A DNA stretch of 52,431 nt from an uncultured Hungatella sp. (lineage in GTDB: Bacteria; Bacillota; Clostridia; Lachnospirales; Lachnospiraceae), in contig CAJUFP010000021.1 of the NCBI GenBank assembly GCA_910585645.1, forward strand, positions 1-52,431, written 5' to 3'. Shown in pieces: positions 26,001 through 34,134 of this stretch. The translations under genes were made by a program, and so were the position numbers. Below the pieces are notes generated by a model. It was not told the DNA's origin. It searched no databases and saw only the letters and a list, made by a program, of their open reading frames with translations. Within the stretch, counting starts at the first letter, position 1, and each line of letters begins with the position of its first letter.

Positions 26001-27745
26001 TTATCGATTTCAAATGCATATGTATTAGTTATTTTAATAAAATCATTAATTCGATCTCTGCTGATTATTGTTGACCCATACTCACCAAAAAAAGGAATAC
26101 TAAACCTTGATTTCACTAAACCAATTTCTGTCTGCTTCCTCCAAATTTGTGGCATCTTATCTGAAAACACTAATTCAAACAAAAACCTTTCTCGGTTGTT
26201 TTTTGCCAATAACTTATTTGAAATCCAAATCTGATATCTTCTGTAGATACACCTTCCAAACTTTTCTATTTCCTCAAAAAATTCACTATATCGTCCCTTG
26301 CACTTACTAAATTCCATATCCAAATATTGTTCAAAACAAATATCTTCAAAAATGTCATATTTTAACCTAATAGTTTTCTCATTTTTAATCATAATTCCTT
26401 TTGAAATCAATGTGTTTATAATTTTTGTATCATAATTCATGCAGCAAACACCAAGAGAAAAATCCTTAGCCCTGGTAAAAACAACGGACTCAACAACTTT
26501 CTTAATATCACTATCATTCAAACAGATTATATACTGCCATATATAGTCTCTTAATTGATTTTCATCCACAATATCATCAATATTCGTAATTTCTGAAACT
26601 ATCAGATTTATATAAAATGGCAACTTCAAAAGTTCCGCATACAAATTCATATCTAACATTGACTTGATAATTGGATATTTTTTAGCAATTGCATATTGTT
26701 CTGTTTTCGTCAAATCAGGAACCTCATGGATGAGTACATTGTAATTACGTTCAATCTTTATAAAAGCATTCTTATCATTTGTACGGCATGAAGTAATTAT
26801 CTTTGCCGATGGATATTGTTTCGTATATTCATAAAGACTACATAATAAATCCAATTTTGTAGGAATGTCAGCAATAAATTCAAGTGAATCAATAAAAAAT
26901 ACAATAGGCTTTTCATTTAATAATTCAAGCGTTTCCTTAACATTAAATCCCCAAATTTGATTTATATCTGTTTCCTCGCAAAAGCGCTCCGCTCTTGCAT
27001 AAATGATTATTTCATCTCCCTCAACGATTTTCTTACAAAGAACCGATTTACCACTACCGGCTCCTCCCTGAATAGAAAGATTTTTATAATTATCTGATTT
27101 TATCTTTGAAATTAATTTACTCCGGTCTATCTCGTATTCATTATTTATTTTAGAATCAATATTATATAATCCTACATTTTTGCTATTTTCTATGGCAACT
27201 TCAAGCTTATATGAATTATCTTTAATACTCTCTATTTCTCTTCTAAGCAAATTATATAAAGCACATTGAAACTCTAAATTATTTATCGCTTTTTGTAGAA
27301 CATCATAAGTTGTAATTAAATCTCTTGCTTTTGTAAAAGAAATATTTCCAATCTTATTCTTTCCTGTATAGTCTTTTACTTTATCTACACTGGGGTTTTT
27401 TACCACAAAAAACTTTACATTTTTTAATGTATTAAATTCTTCTCGCTTTGAATCTCTGATACTTTCAAGTGTCGCCTTTATCTTAGCAGGAATATTTTCT
27501 GTGGTGCTCACTTGTATATAAATTTTCTTATCCTCTGAAATCAAATCAACACAAGGATATGTATATGTGGCAATATTTAAATTACTTAATCTCTGGTCTA
27601 AATATAGGCTTCCCACCTCAATTGCAAACAATTCAAATAACTTTGCCGCATCAAAAAGACCACCTTTATTGAGTAATTTGATTTTTTCTTCATAAGCAGA
27701 AAGATACTCTGCAATAAACTGTATTCTCTCTTCCGGGGTTCTCAC
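23042..27745 (-). CDS. SMEK-like domain plus STAND-type NTPase, Avs-like candidate defence protein
   Basis: A 1567-residue A+T-rich gene. Residues 1-150 resemble the SMEK domain, a PD-(D/E)xK-related fold: LDQRLSNLNIAT, CVDLI (Asp67) and IYIQVSTTEN (Gln78 where many nucleases have Glu). Then comes a P-loop NTPase: Walker A GGAGSGKS (227-234), Walker B IVFFIDSLEF (Asp286), and IITSCRTND (Arg321). About 1200 helical residues follow, without a family I recognise, as in sensors of STAND proteins. The layout, nuclease-like effector, NTPase and long sensor, is that of Avs antiphage proteins. Phage recognition is inferred only from the layout. GTG start with GAGGAGGAATAG. It is a single-gene unit with its own promoter, between a chromosomal island and a conjugative element. 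No other gene accompanies it. Confidence 0.8.
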   Translation of the reverse strand: MRTPEERIQFIAEYLSAYEEKIKLLNKGGLFDAAKLFELFAIEVGSLYLDQRLSNLNIATYTYPCVDLISEDKKIYIQVSTTENIPAKIKATLESIRDSKREEFNTLKNVKFFVVKNPSVDKVKDYTGKNKIGNISFTKARDLITTYDVLQKAINNLEFQCALYNLLRREIESIKDNSYKLEVAIENSKNVGLYNIDSKINNEYEIDRSKLISKIKSDNYKNLSIQGGAGSGKSVLCKKIVEGDEIIIYARAERFCEETDINQIWGFNVKETLELLNEKPIVFFIDSLEFIADIPTKLDLLCSLYEYTKQYPSAKIITSCRTNDKNAFIKIERNYNVLIHEVPDLTKTEQYAIAKKYPIIKSMLDMNLYAELLKLPFYINLIVSEITNIDDIVDENQLRDYIWQYIICLNDSDIKKVVESVVFTRAKDFSLGVCCMNYDTKIINTLISKGIMIKNEKTIRLKYDIFEDICFEQYLDMEFSKCKGRYSEFFEEIEKFGRCIYRRYQIWISNKLLAKNNRERFLFELVFSDKMPQIWRKQTEIGLVKSRFSIPFFGEYGSTIISRDRINDFIKITNTYAFEIDNNFLARFAPYIQLKPIGEGRKSLINLIVEKELYKNEDGLWFDLEKLCSDYAKTERKEMKTAQEVCLILENFIHKNMSEHEIYNRKRVDDLKRILIPLYQMAEYSKEWIKELWDSLSVFYKGNDEDKKLLAKGIIKSTIKSSPKELVEELPIELCDLAEMFWTYPSDYNDFGLYQRDRISNVYQYGLNENASEYENDSVWNAAIANNFFAALFKWNFWIGLNWAIEFTNKAVLELTKEQSDLQTYEIYFVEDGIKRSYLGLPDMWLATMQEHRMPLVISDLLYCLKEELHSVVETDAVKNKETVKFAENVSRIIYEKSNNIALLSVIADIGREFWQKLPDYSLDLITNIHIVLLDMTRITGLTFSNRYVYEKNNINQTDLLNYVRTVQFYCEEKTKSKCYKILDYLYSIIPNDEEHATAYLQIQKMDMRTAQFAVYDDTSIVIIPTVTGAAKRITEKNEEQRQPDENMALLIKNYSEKINKGIFKLEDCIKAIEELQAKRETCTFSFVLDKNLVELLAFALQDKNLDYKIRQNLCQLWISKIKGCFSDCSFMFEYSYSSVLFSQLEMEISNEIEKQIKVLILDLILFRGQELVVSKVSYYAKQYLKGNLQLAYAIFNTIIKLAEDEMNHQKYNAEYVNKYRPDEKIDFSPNKQPKLLGVDLYINEAKRKRYESQRDTIINKYLFNNFSLDLSNFNMDDYDIATVCYAINCGLNLNDSIFSAIVKKLIIEMINVWDINRITYHSCPILDSYSLYEVMVFFRRELLSGKRRMLMALDILFTEIDFSIFTNETLKFYQDIFGILLSEYFDAHDDRERRSSCENIIYELEKRILSINNEKVKLELYKSLTLSITTYGGSGDWSKCSSGYSYQDKQFLNTMFSKYGRYHLKEMLDTISKLHVNKLLPEILFSVRNVFFDISKNDKLGSDKFVEIVRDKRYIILTMITKTYLDFSDQIKQDDDLIEAFEEILEMLIGMGYEEAATILDEFRVH

Positions 27746-27775
27746 ACCTATTCCTCCTCACTATCTTTCATATTT

Positions 27776-27806
27776 ATTATAGCCTAAAAAAAGACTTGTG
27801 CAAGTC
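27776..27806 (-). promoter_or_regulatory. Promoter with palindromic operator for the SMEK-NTPase gene
   Basis: Minus strand: -35 TTGCAC (27803-27798), 16-base spacer, perfect -10 TATAAT (27781-27776). The -35 lies inside the dyad GACTTG-TG-CAAGTC (27793-27806), so a repressor dimer would block RNA polymerase. No dedicated regulator gene is adjacent. Confidence 0.6.
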
Positions 27807-28038
27807 ATATGTGCCATATCTCCGCCTCAATCTAATTTACTCTATTAACCCATTTTCACCCATTTATGCGAAACACATTAGATTCCCCCCAGTATTTCTT
27901 ACCACTTGCCACAGGTTCCTGAATCTGCCATACTAATAATATCGGTAAGGCGCCTTTTACTTATTTTTGTATACACATCGCAATTAGCAACACTCTATAC
28001 TTACTTTTACGCTTTTCTCTCCTGTTAAGCTGGATAGT
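27807..28038. other. 232-bp junction between the NTPase and the conjugative element
   Basis: No gene is visible. It contains AATCTAAT and ATTAGATT as inverted copies (27829-27836, 27887-27894) and a 10-base palindrome AAGGCGCCTT near 27947. This is the likely boundary between two acquired segments, but no att-site duplication could be shown. Confidence 0.35.
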
Positions 28039-28827
28039 TCAAGGGGGCATCAAACTGACCCCCTCCCCAGTCCACAAGAATAAAAGAAATTTGCTTTGCC
28101 CACCAGAGAATATAGTATGTCCCGGTTTTTCTTTATCCTGAATTATTAGGGAAAAATCGTTGTTTCCATTCCCCATTAGAAAAAAATGTTTTATCATCTG
28201 ACCGGGAGTGCAAAAACCATGGTTCTTGCTCCCCTGTCGGATATTCTCATAATCTTCTTTTCGGATAAGCTCATCTATATTTTCCTGTACCTCTTTCGTT
28301 TGTGCTTTTGAACCTTCCTCCTTCTGTCTCTTCAATATATCAAAACTGATATGCTGCACCTGGCACATTTCTTTTTCTGTCCCATCCACTTTCTCCTGTG
28401 AAGCCTCTGCAGACATTTCAGATTCTGTATGCTCACCTGAAGCAGAATCCTGACCGTCATCCAGCGTTGGCTGCCCCTCAAACAAAACAAGCGTATACAG
28501 GTTGCTGGTCTGCCCTTTATTCTTCTCCCGGAAACGGGCATCCTTTTTGATATATCCGGAGTCCAGCAATTCATGCAAGGCACGCTTTACGGTAGATACG
28601 GAAATATGCAGGTGCTCCGCCATGGTGGGAATGGCCGGAAAGCAGGTCAATTCCTTATTAGAGCGATCAATCAGATAGATCAATACCGATAATGCACGGC
28701 TTTTCAGCGTGCTTGCATATGCCTGTTTTTTCAGTTCCGCCTGTTTTGTCATCATTTCAAATTCCTCCTGCTCGAAAATCTCTTCTATAATACGGAAAGC
28801 CACACCAGTATCTTCCGTACCCGGCAT
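28039..28827 (-). CDS. Helix-turn-helix protein at the end of the conjugation operon
   Basis: A 262-residue product. Residues 40-115 form a winged helix of the replication-initiator/GntR-like kind: ALSVLIYLIDRSNKELTCFP, IPTMAEHLHISVSTVKRALHELLDSGYI, then a basic wing (KKDARFREKNKGQTSNLY). A polar linker follows. The domain is common in Firmicute conjugative elements and may regulate transfer or replication. The last 60 residues, from about ENIRQGSKN, do not look like the family, and the DNA there is full of hairpins, so the natural C-terminus may have been replaced. ATG at 28827 has AAAGGAG; a second site before MMTKQAEL is also plausible. Confidence 0.7.
   Translation of the reverse strand: MPGTEDTGVAFRIIEEIFEQEEFEMMTKQAELKKQAYASTLKSRALSVLIYLIDRSNKELTCFPAIPTMAEHLHISVSTVKRALHELLDSGYIKKDARFREKNKGQTSNLYTLVLFEGQPTLDDGQDSASGEHTESEMSAEASQEKVDGTEKEMCQVQHISFDILKRQKEEGSKAQTKEVQENIDELIRKEDYENIRQGSKNHGFCTPGQMIKHFFLMGNGNNDFSLIIQDKEKPGHTIFSGGQSKFLLFLWTGEGVSLMPP
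28204..28233. repeat. Strong hairpin inside the 3' part of the HTH gene
   Basis: GGGAGTGCAAAAACC pairs with GGTTCTTGCTCCC around a central AT, an almost perfect 13-bp stem with a small bulge. Another G5/C5 hairpin is at 28044-28064. Strong stems in coding DNA here suggest inserted non-coding sequence. Confidence 0.5.
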
Positions 28828-28914
28828 GGCTCTCCTTTTGCTTTATGTTACGGTAAAGCCAACGTATTTTGGTTTCTCTTTTCTCTTTAATCTACTCTCG
28901 AAACCATCCTTCTT

Positions 28915-29919
28915 TCAACCTGTGATATATCTCGCAATCAAATTCTTATACTGTTTCCCATTACAGTCACTGTCCGTCAGTTCCGGCTGATACTCCGAAA
29001 ACATCACTTTATGATAATCGTTCTGCAGAGCTTCTGCCAAATCGTCCTTCATCCCCTCCGCCACAAAGGGACAGAGCAAATGTGCATGGATTCCCGCAAG
29101 GGATGCCTGCAGACGGACGGTGAAACCTAACTCATAAGGCTTTGTACCGCACACCAGCAACCGGATATCCGAATTTTCCAGCAGTTCCCGCTTCTCTACA
29201 AGGTTGCTCCCCAGGTCATACACCACAAAGTTCACATCTTCCTGTGCCTCCACACTCCGGTAATGTACCCCTTCAAACTGCCAACCGTCCGCTTCTGTTT
29301 CCATCTCATATCCACGGGCCAATGCCGCCAGATGGCCGCCCGCATGAGCCTCCACATAGCACACGGACGCACTTACACGGGCCAGCCATGCGCTTAGTCC
29401 CACAGCTGCGGTGGTGGTTCCAATCCTGGGCTGGGAACCCACCACAGCCACCTTCACATTTTTACATTCAAACCGGTAATGCTCCTGCCCGCCCACTCTG
29501 GCCGGCCTTTCCTTTGCCGTATACCGTGTCATGCCCTGGTCGCTCAGACACTCTCTTATTTCCTGCTGGATCTCCCCAATCTCCGTATCACACACGATAT
29601 TCCCCACACCGCTGTCAAGCAAAGCCTGAAACAGCAGGTCCGCCTGTGTTAGCCCCTCACATATTACCGTCACCCTTGCGGAGTACATGGTGAGAAATTC
29701 CTCAATGGCCTGTGCAAATTCCTCATCCGTATCTCCGAAAGCAGGGCGGTCAAGCACCACATCCGTAAAGTGGGCAAAACTGCGCATATCGTAGACCACA
29801 AACTGTTTCAACACGAAATTCCCCACCATCTTTTTGACAGGCATCTCGCTGTCCGGCTCATAAAAGCCGGTAAAGTCCAGCAGATTGGTATGCTGGGTGG
29901 ATGATAAGTATAAAATCAT
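28915..29919 (-). CDS. TadZ/CpaE-like protein with degenerate P-loop
   Basis: The 334-residue protein has an N-terminal alpha/beta region (about 1-140, MILYLSSTQHTNLLDF; FVVYDMRSFAHF) and a MinD/ParA-like half starting near 155 (VKVAVVGSQPRIGTTTAAVGLSAWLA). The deviant Walker A has Arg-Ile-Gly-Thr-Thr-Thr in place of the Gly-Lys-Thr step, so ATP hydrolysis is doubtful. VYDLGSNLVE is the following Asp strand. CpaE/TadZ proteins localise Tad pili at the cell pole. A second TadZ-type ATPase with an intact P-loop is at 42088-42993. 16 bp separate it from the protease gene upstream. Confidence 0.7.
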   Translation of the reverse strand: MILYLSSTQHTNLLDFTGFYEPDSEMPVKKMVGNFVLKQFVVYDMRSFAHFTDVVLDRPAFGDTDEEFAQAIEEFLTMYSARVTVICEGLTQADLLFQALLDSGVGNIVCDTEIGEIQQEIRECLSDQGMTRYTAKERPARVGGQEHYRFECKNVKVAVVGSQPRIGTTTAAVGLSAWLARVSASVCYVEAHAGGHLAALARGYEMETEADGWQFEGVHYRSVEAQEDVNFVVYDLGSNLVEKRELLENSDIRLLVCGTKPYELGFTVRLQASLAGIHAHLLCPFVAEGMKDDLAEALQNDYHKVMFSEYQPELTDSDCNGKQYKNLIARYITG

Positions 29920-29935
29920 ATTCTTCTGCCTCCTG

Positions 29936-30763
29936 TCATCTTCCGATTGCCCAGTAAGGGCCGCCGGAACCTGCCGCCTTGTTGGATTCGTTCATGATAA
30001 TGGATAAATCCCATTCCTGTTCGCTCCTGCCATAACTTGCCGGGTCTGCCACCAGGATCTTCCCCTCACTGGTCACGCCCCGCAGGACAATAAAATGCCC
30101 GCCATTGGTAAAGAGGCCTTTGCTCATAATCACTACCACCAGCTTCCCGGAAGAGAGTGCGTCCACAATCCCCTGAGCATCCAGGTTCTTCTCACAGGAC
30201 AGCCCGTAGGCGGCTGACGCTGCCGGAATCAGGCTGTGGTAGGAACCGTTGCCCTCACAGCGATGTCCGTTTGCCACGGACCACTGGGCCAGCTCCACCG
30301 GGTCGTGGGCTTCCCCGGTCAGAGTGGATACCACTATCGCCATGGATGTGGGGCCGCACCCGCCCTGGCCGATGGTACTGGATGTTCCGTACATGATGTC
30401 CGCCCACCGCTCGTCCATCTGGTTGTAATACATCACTTCCATGCCGCCATCCGTGAACACCACTCCCTCATAGGACTGGCCGCTGCCACTGACATAATCC
30501 GCATCATAAATGCCGATATTCTGGTTATAGCCGTATTCCTGCTGAAAGGATTCAATGGCTGTGATCTCGCTGTCCCCCAATGCCCACTCCACAAACATGG
30601 AGATGGGACTGGTGAGCAGATGGATGATAAAGGCTATCAAAAGCAGCAGAAACAAAACCGGAGCCAGGATCGCAACAAGCAGGCGCCTCCTCGCCTGCTT
30701 ATCCGCTGCCGCCTGAACTGCCAGCTGTGCCAGTATCTTTGCCGTTACCGGGTCAACCGCCAT
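29936..30763 (-). CDS. Membrane-anchored C39-like cysteine peptidase of the conjugation system
   Basis: The 275-residue product has one membrane helix (31-50), a stalk, then a Peptidase_C39_2-type domain from about 105 (GGMEVMYYNQMDERWADIMYG). The catalytic set is GQGGCGPTSMA (Cys136), GGHFIVLRGV (His223) and VADPASYG (Asp240). In comparable Gram-positive conjugation operons this position is often held by a cell-wall hydrolase, so it may open the peptidoglycan or process a surface component (inference). ATG with AAAGGAGTTTGT. It lies 48 bp after the VirB4 ATPase. Confidence 0.82.
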   Translation of the reverse strand: MAVDPVTAKILAQLAVQAAADKQARRRLLVAILAPVLFLLLLIAFIIHLLTSPISMFVEWALGDSEITAIESFQQEYGYNQNIGIYDADYVSGSGQSYEGVVFTDGGMEVMYYNQMDERWADIMYGTSSTIGQGGCGPTSMAIVVSTLTGEAHDPVELAQWSVANGHRCEGNGSYHSLIPAASAAYGLSCEKNLDAQGIVDALSSGKLVVVIMSKGLFTNGGHFIVLRGVTSEGKILVADPASYGRSEQEWDLSIIMNESNKAAGSGGPYWAIGR

Positions 30764-30811
30764 ACAAACTCCTTTCTTTCCCGCTCATGTCTGAATCTTT
30801 CTTTTCCACCA

Positions 30812-32665
30812 TTACCGCCCTCCTGCCCTGCCCATATAGAGCATTTTGTATTCCGGGATCTCAAAGCTGATATGCAGCCTCTTGGCTCCCACCATAAACA
30901 GGGCATGTCCCCGTTTCCTTGCCAGCAGCAGTTCCTGCTCCGCTTCCGTCAGATCGTAAAGGTCTGCGGTCTCTTTCAGATTCTTACCGTCCGTTCCCAT
31001 CAGCACCTTATAACAGGGAATATCAAGAAGCGCCTGCCCGTACTGCTTGATACTCTCGCTCAAAAAATCCACAATGCTGTGGGAGATGATAGCCAGAGCG
31101 CCTTCATACTTTCTTGCCCGCTTCATCACATTCCTGAGATACACAAGGGACTGGGGTACTTTCTGATCGATCATCAGATACGCCTCGTCACAGATTAGAA
31201 GTACCCGTTCCTCCCGGTTCCGGCTCATCTGCTCCCAGCACCAGGTCAGGATATTGAAATACTGTGTCCGTTTGATATGGTCGCTGGTCTCCTGCAGAGC
31301 ATTGGTATCCAGCACAATGATGGAGCCGCTGCCGTTATCCGCCTCTGTACCGTCCTTAATACTGCTCTTCCCGTTCCAGATAAAGCTGTCCGAACCCTCT
31401 GCGATATCGTATAAAAGCAAGGCCAGATCCGCATACACCTGGCGGTCAGTCTCTTTCTCCGCCTTTTTCTGTACCAGCTGATAAAGGTCAGAGAACACAG
31501 GGAAATCCCCTGCTCCCAAAAGGGTAATGTCCGTCTCCCAGACAATGCCGAAATTCCGGTACAGCTCAATCAGACATTTCTTTAACACCGCCCGCTGCAT
31601 ATCCGTGATGGACGGGATATAGAGGTTGAAAAAGATTTCCAGATTCTTCATGTGCAATGCCAGGTCATTCATCCCATACCCCTCGTCCCGGTACAGGCGG
31701 TCGGCCTCCTTCTCCTGTTCGTCATCACGGGGCGAAGGACGGACCTGCAGGGGGTTGATCATCCCTGCGGAACCGCCCACGGCGTTGATCCAGTCCCCGT
31801 TCAGATTAAAGCACAGATCCTTGTACTCGGATTCCGGGTCTACTACCAGGATTTTTGTCCCTTTCATAAACTCGGACAGGATGATATGCTTGATGGCCGT
31901 GGACTTGCCCACACCGGAATTTCCCATAATGACAAAGTTGCTGTTGGTGCGGTCTCCGCCCCGGCGCCAGGTATCCACAATCACCAAACCGCCGCTGGTA
32001 TCCTGGGCAAAGTAGTATCCTTCCCCGTCATTGAACCCGCTGCTGGCAAAGGGAAAACCGCCTACAAAAGTGGAGATTGGTACAATCTTTTGCAGGATGC
32101 TCTCAATCTTGGCATTGGTGGGAAAAGACGGGGAGATGTGGCGAAAGCTCTCTTTCTGCAGGTTGGGGATCACCCGCATCTTGCACTTCATGACGCTCAC
32201 CATGCTCTCCGCGCGGCGGCACACCTTTTTGAAAATCTTTTCATCCTTGGCGATAGGCATGACGGACACGCTCATCAGCCCCACGGTCTCGCCCTCCCGG
32301 TCAATCTGCATGATGATCTTTTCCCCGTCATCGGCGGCCTTTTCCGCCCGCTGTCTGGATAAGGGGTCTTTGGCACCGTCCGCCAGTCCCCTCTGCTGTA
32401 CCACGCTCCGGGAGATGGCATTGATCAGCGTGGCATTATCCACCGGCCTCCATCCAATGGAAACGATGGTGGACGGGATGTTGGTGATACGGGAGAGCCA
32501 TTCCACCTCTACTTTCTGGGGATAGCGGATAAGCCCGTACACCTTCCCCATATTTTCCCCCAGGTCAAGGCTGTTCTTGGAAAAGCCCAGCCCCACCGGG
32601 GTGATGACGTTCAGCAGGGCATTGTTCCTGTTTTCCTGCTCCTGCGCATTTTCTCGTTTCAGCAT
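30812..32665 (-). CDS. virB4: VirB4-type conjugation ATPase
   Basis: A 617-residue ATPase of the VirB4/TraE family. Walker A is GNSGVGKS at 248-255 (FVIMGNSGVGKSTAIKHI), followed by ILVVDPESEYKDL; Walker B is RVLLICDEAYLMI around 490, and LRNVMKRARKYEGALAIISHS is the conserved late motif. It powers the type IV secretion channel at the inner face of the membrane. The usual N-terminal VirB4 domain is only partly present; a separate gene upstream (32724-33407) carries a matching domain. ATG with GAGCAGGAGGAACTTT. Confidence 0.92.
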   Translation of the reverse strand: MLKRENAQEQENRNNALLNVITPVGLGFSKNSLDLGENMGKVYGLIRYPQKVEVEWLSRITNIPSTIVSIGWRPVDNATLINAISRSVVQQRGLADGAKDPLSRQRAEKAADDGEKIIMQIDREGETVGLMSVSVMPIAKDEKIFKKVCRRAESMVSVMKCKMRVIPNLQKESFRHISPSFPTNAKIESILQKIVPISTFVGGFPFASSGFNDGEGYYFAQDTSGGLVIVDTWRRGGDRTNSNFVIMGNSGVGKSTAIKHIILSEFMKGTKILVVDPESEYKDLCFNLNGDWINAVGGSAGMINPLQVRPSPRDDEQEKEADRLYRDEGYGMNDLALHMKNLEIFFNLYIPSITDMQRAVLKKCLIELYRNFGIVWETDITLLGAGDFPVFSDLYQLVQKKAEKETDRQVYADLALLLYDIAEGSDSFIWNGKSSIKDGTEADNGSGSIIVLDTNALQETSDHIKRTQYFNILTWCWEQMSRNREERVLLICDEAYLMIDQKVPQSLVYLRNVMKRARKYEGALAIISHSIVDFLSESIKQYGQALLDIPCYKVLMGTDGKNLKETADLYDLTEAEQELLLARKRGHALFMVGAKRLHISFEIPEYKMLYMGRAGGR

Positions 32666-32723
32666 AAAGTTCCTCCTGCTCTATATTCGTGAATACATTT
32701 CCTTGACGTTTTCTGCCTTGGCT

Positions 32724-33407
32724 TTAATATTCTAAAGTTGGGATGGTTGCGGAAAATTCCGTATCTTCCAGATGGGTGTAGGACGGATTGTGGACCAGGT
32801 TCAAAAGCCGCACAATCTCCTTCTCCCCCAGTACGTCACAGGGAATGCCGCATCCGGAAAACTTCTCCGAAAACAACGCCGCCCGTTTTAGCAGTTCTTT
32901 CTCTGCTCCTTCCTCCGCCCTCTCCCAGAGGGAAACATAAAACTGCCGTTCCACAATCTCCCCGGACAGGGCAAAACCGGACATCTGTAAAATCTCCTGC
33001 CGGAGCAGCTCCTTCCGCCTGTCATCCGCCTCCTTCAGCATAGACTGCATATCCGTGATGACCGGAGAAATATCCACCGGCCGGCTCACCGCCAAAAATT
33101 TAAAGGGATACTGGATATCCGACAGTTCCGCTGTCAGCTGGCGGATCAGGCTGTTCTTCTCCGCCTTGCTGTACAAGTCAATGCTGATAGAGTGGATTCG
33201 CACAAAAGTAAGGATCAGCCCGTCCGTGGTGTAAAGGAATTTGTCCTGAATGTCCCTGACATTGATGAACTCCTGGGCTGTCTGTATGGCAAGGCTCTCC
33301 CCGCCGCCTTTGTTTTTGGGTTTGCTGTGTTTCAGTACAATCAGCAAAAGGCCGCCTCCCAAAAGGGTGACGGCCAGCATGATGATTGGAAAAATAAGTC
33401 CTTCCAT
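32724..33407 (-). CDS. VirB4 N-terminal-domain-like conjugation protein
   Basis: The 227-residue product has one N-terminal membrane helix (IFPIIMLAVTLLGGGLLLIVL). Then comes an alpha/beta region: FINVRDIQDKFLYTTDGLIL, ISIDLYSKAEKNSLIRQLTAEL, QYPFKFLAVSRPVDI. That pattern matches the N-terminal domain of VirB4/TraC proteins, split off here from the ATPase 58 bp downstream. It probably links the ATPase to the membrane channel (inference). I start at ATG 33407 with CAGGAGCGAAT. The longer ORF reads into upstream sequence without a better site. Confidence 0.75.
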   Translation of the reverse strand: MEGLIFPIIMLAVTLLGGGLLLIVLKHSKPKNKGGGESLAIQTAQEFINVRDIQDKFLYTTDGLILTFVRIHSISIDLYSKAEKNSLIRQLTAELSDIQYPFKFLAVSRPVDISPVITDMQSMLKEADDRRKELLRQEILQMSGFALSGEIVERQFYVSLWERAEEGAEKELLKRAALFSEKFSGCGIPCDVLGEKEIVRLLNLVHNPSYTHLEDTEFSATIPTLEY

Positions 33408-33487
33408 ATTCGCTCCTGTCTGTCTGCTTTCCCAGACATCTATAGTAGTTTGGAAGAATGCCCGCACTTGGTATTCTTCTCACACTG

Positions 33488-34123
33488 TTATCGTTCCATT
33501 TCCTCCTGCCCACTCTCCGGTTCCTCCCGTTCCAGCATCTCCCTGTATCTGCGGCGCTGTTCTTCCGCCTGCGGGGATTCCAGATATTCAGAAAGCCGCA
33601 TACTGGCACGGGCATCCTCCAGTTTTTCTGCAAGACCGGTGCTGTTATGGTAGACGGCCAGAAGCTCGTTAAACTCTGTGATACCGTGCTTTTCCCCATA
33701 CTCCAGCAGCCGTTTGACATTCTCCACTCCTTTATCAAGGTCTATGGAATAACTGCCCATAGTGTGATACCAGGGGCAGTTGGGATTGTACTCCAAAATG
33801 CACTGGTTTTCCTCCACATCAAGGGTGATCCACATTTCCAGTTGCTTTCCTTTGGCATAGGCACCTTCATAAGCGCCCACTTCTCCCGGCTCAATCCCCG
33901 CAAAAAACATATCCCCGTCTGGCAGACGTTCCTCCTGATAGCCGCCTTCATAATCCAGATGCTCAAAGATATGTGCAAGACTCTGATTTTCTGGCAGCTG
34001 CTTTTGGATCTCCATGGCCTGCCACAGCCGCAGAAGGGGCGACAGGGAGTTTGCCCCGTAATGGGCATAAAAGTAAGTTTCTTTCCCGTCCTCTTTCAGA
34101 CAGTAAACTGCCCGGTTTCCCAT
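33488..34123 (-). CDS. Conserved conjugation-operon protein of unknown function
   Basis: A 211-residue soluble, acidic protein without signal or membrane segment. Visible features are MGNRAVYCLKEDGKETYFYA at the start, aromatic stretches YNPNCPWYHTMGSYSIDL, and a charged helical C-terminus (AEEQRRRYREMLEREEPES). I recognise no catalytic motif. ATG 34123 has GGAGGTGCGT; the upstream GTG falls in that site. It sits between the large exported protein and the VirB4 N-domain gene, with short gaps, so it is likely an accessory transfer factor. Confidence 0.6.
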   Translation of the reverse strand: MGNRAVYCLKEDGKETYFYAHYGANSLSPLLRLWQAMEIQKQLPENQSLAHIFEHLDYEGGYQEERLPDGDMFFAGIEPGEVGAYEGAYAKGKQLEMWITLDVEENQCILEYNPNCPWYHTMGSYSIDLDKGVENVKRLLEYGEKHGITEFNELLAVYHNSTGLAEKLEDARASMRLSEYLESPQAEEQRRRYREMLEREEPESGQEEMER

Positions 34124-34134
34124 ACGCACCTCCG

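Noticed and set aside
27829..27894. AATCTAAT/ATTAGATT inverted copies as an attachment site
   Set aside because: Too short, and no matching direct repeat or integrase gene was found at the other boundary.
30236..31198. 320-codon plus-strand open frame opposite virB4 and the C39 peptidase gene
   Set aside because: It spans two well-supported minus-strand genes and has no recognisable domain, so it is a GC-driven shadow.
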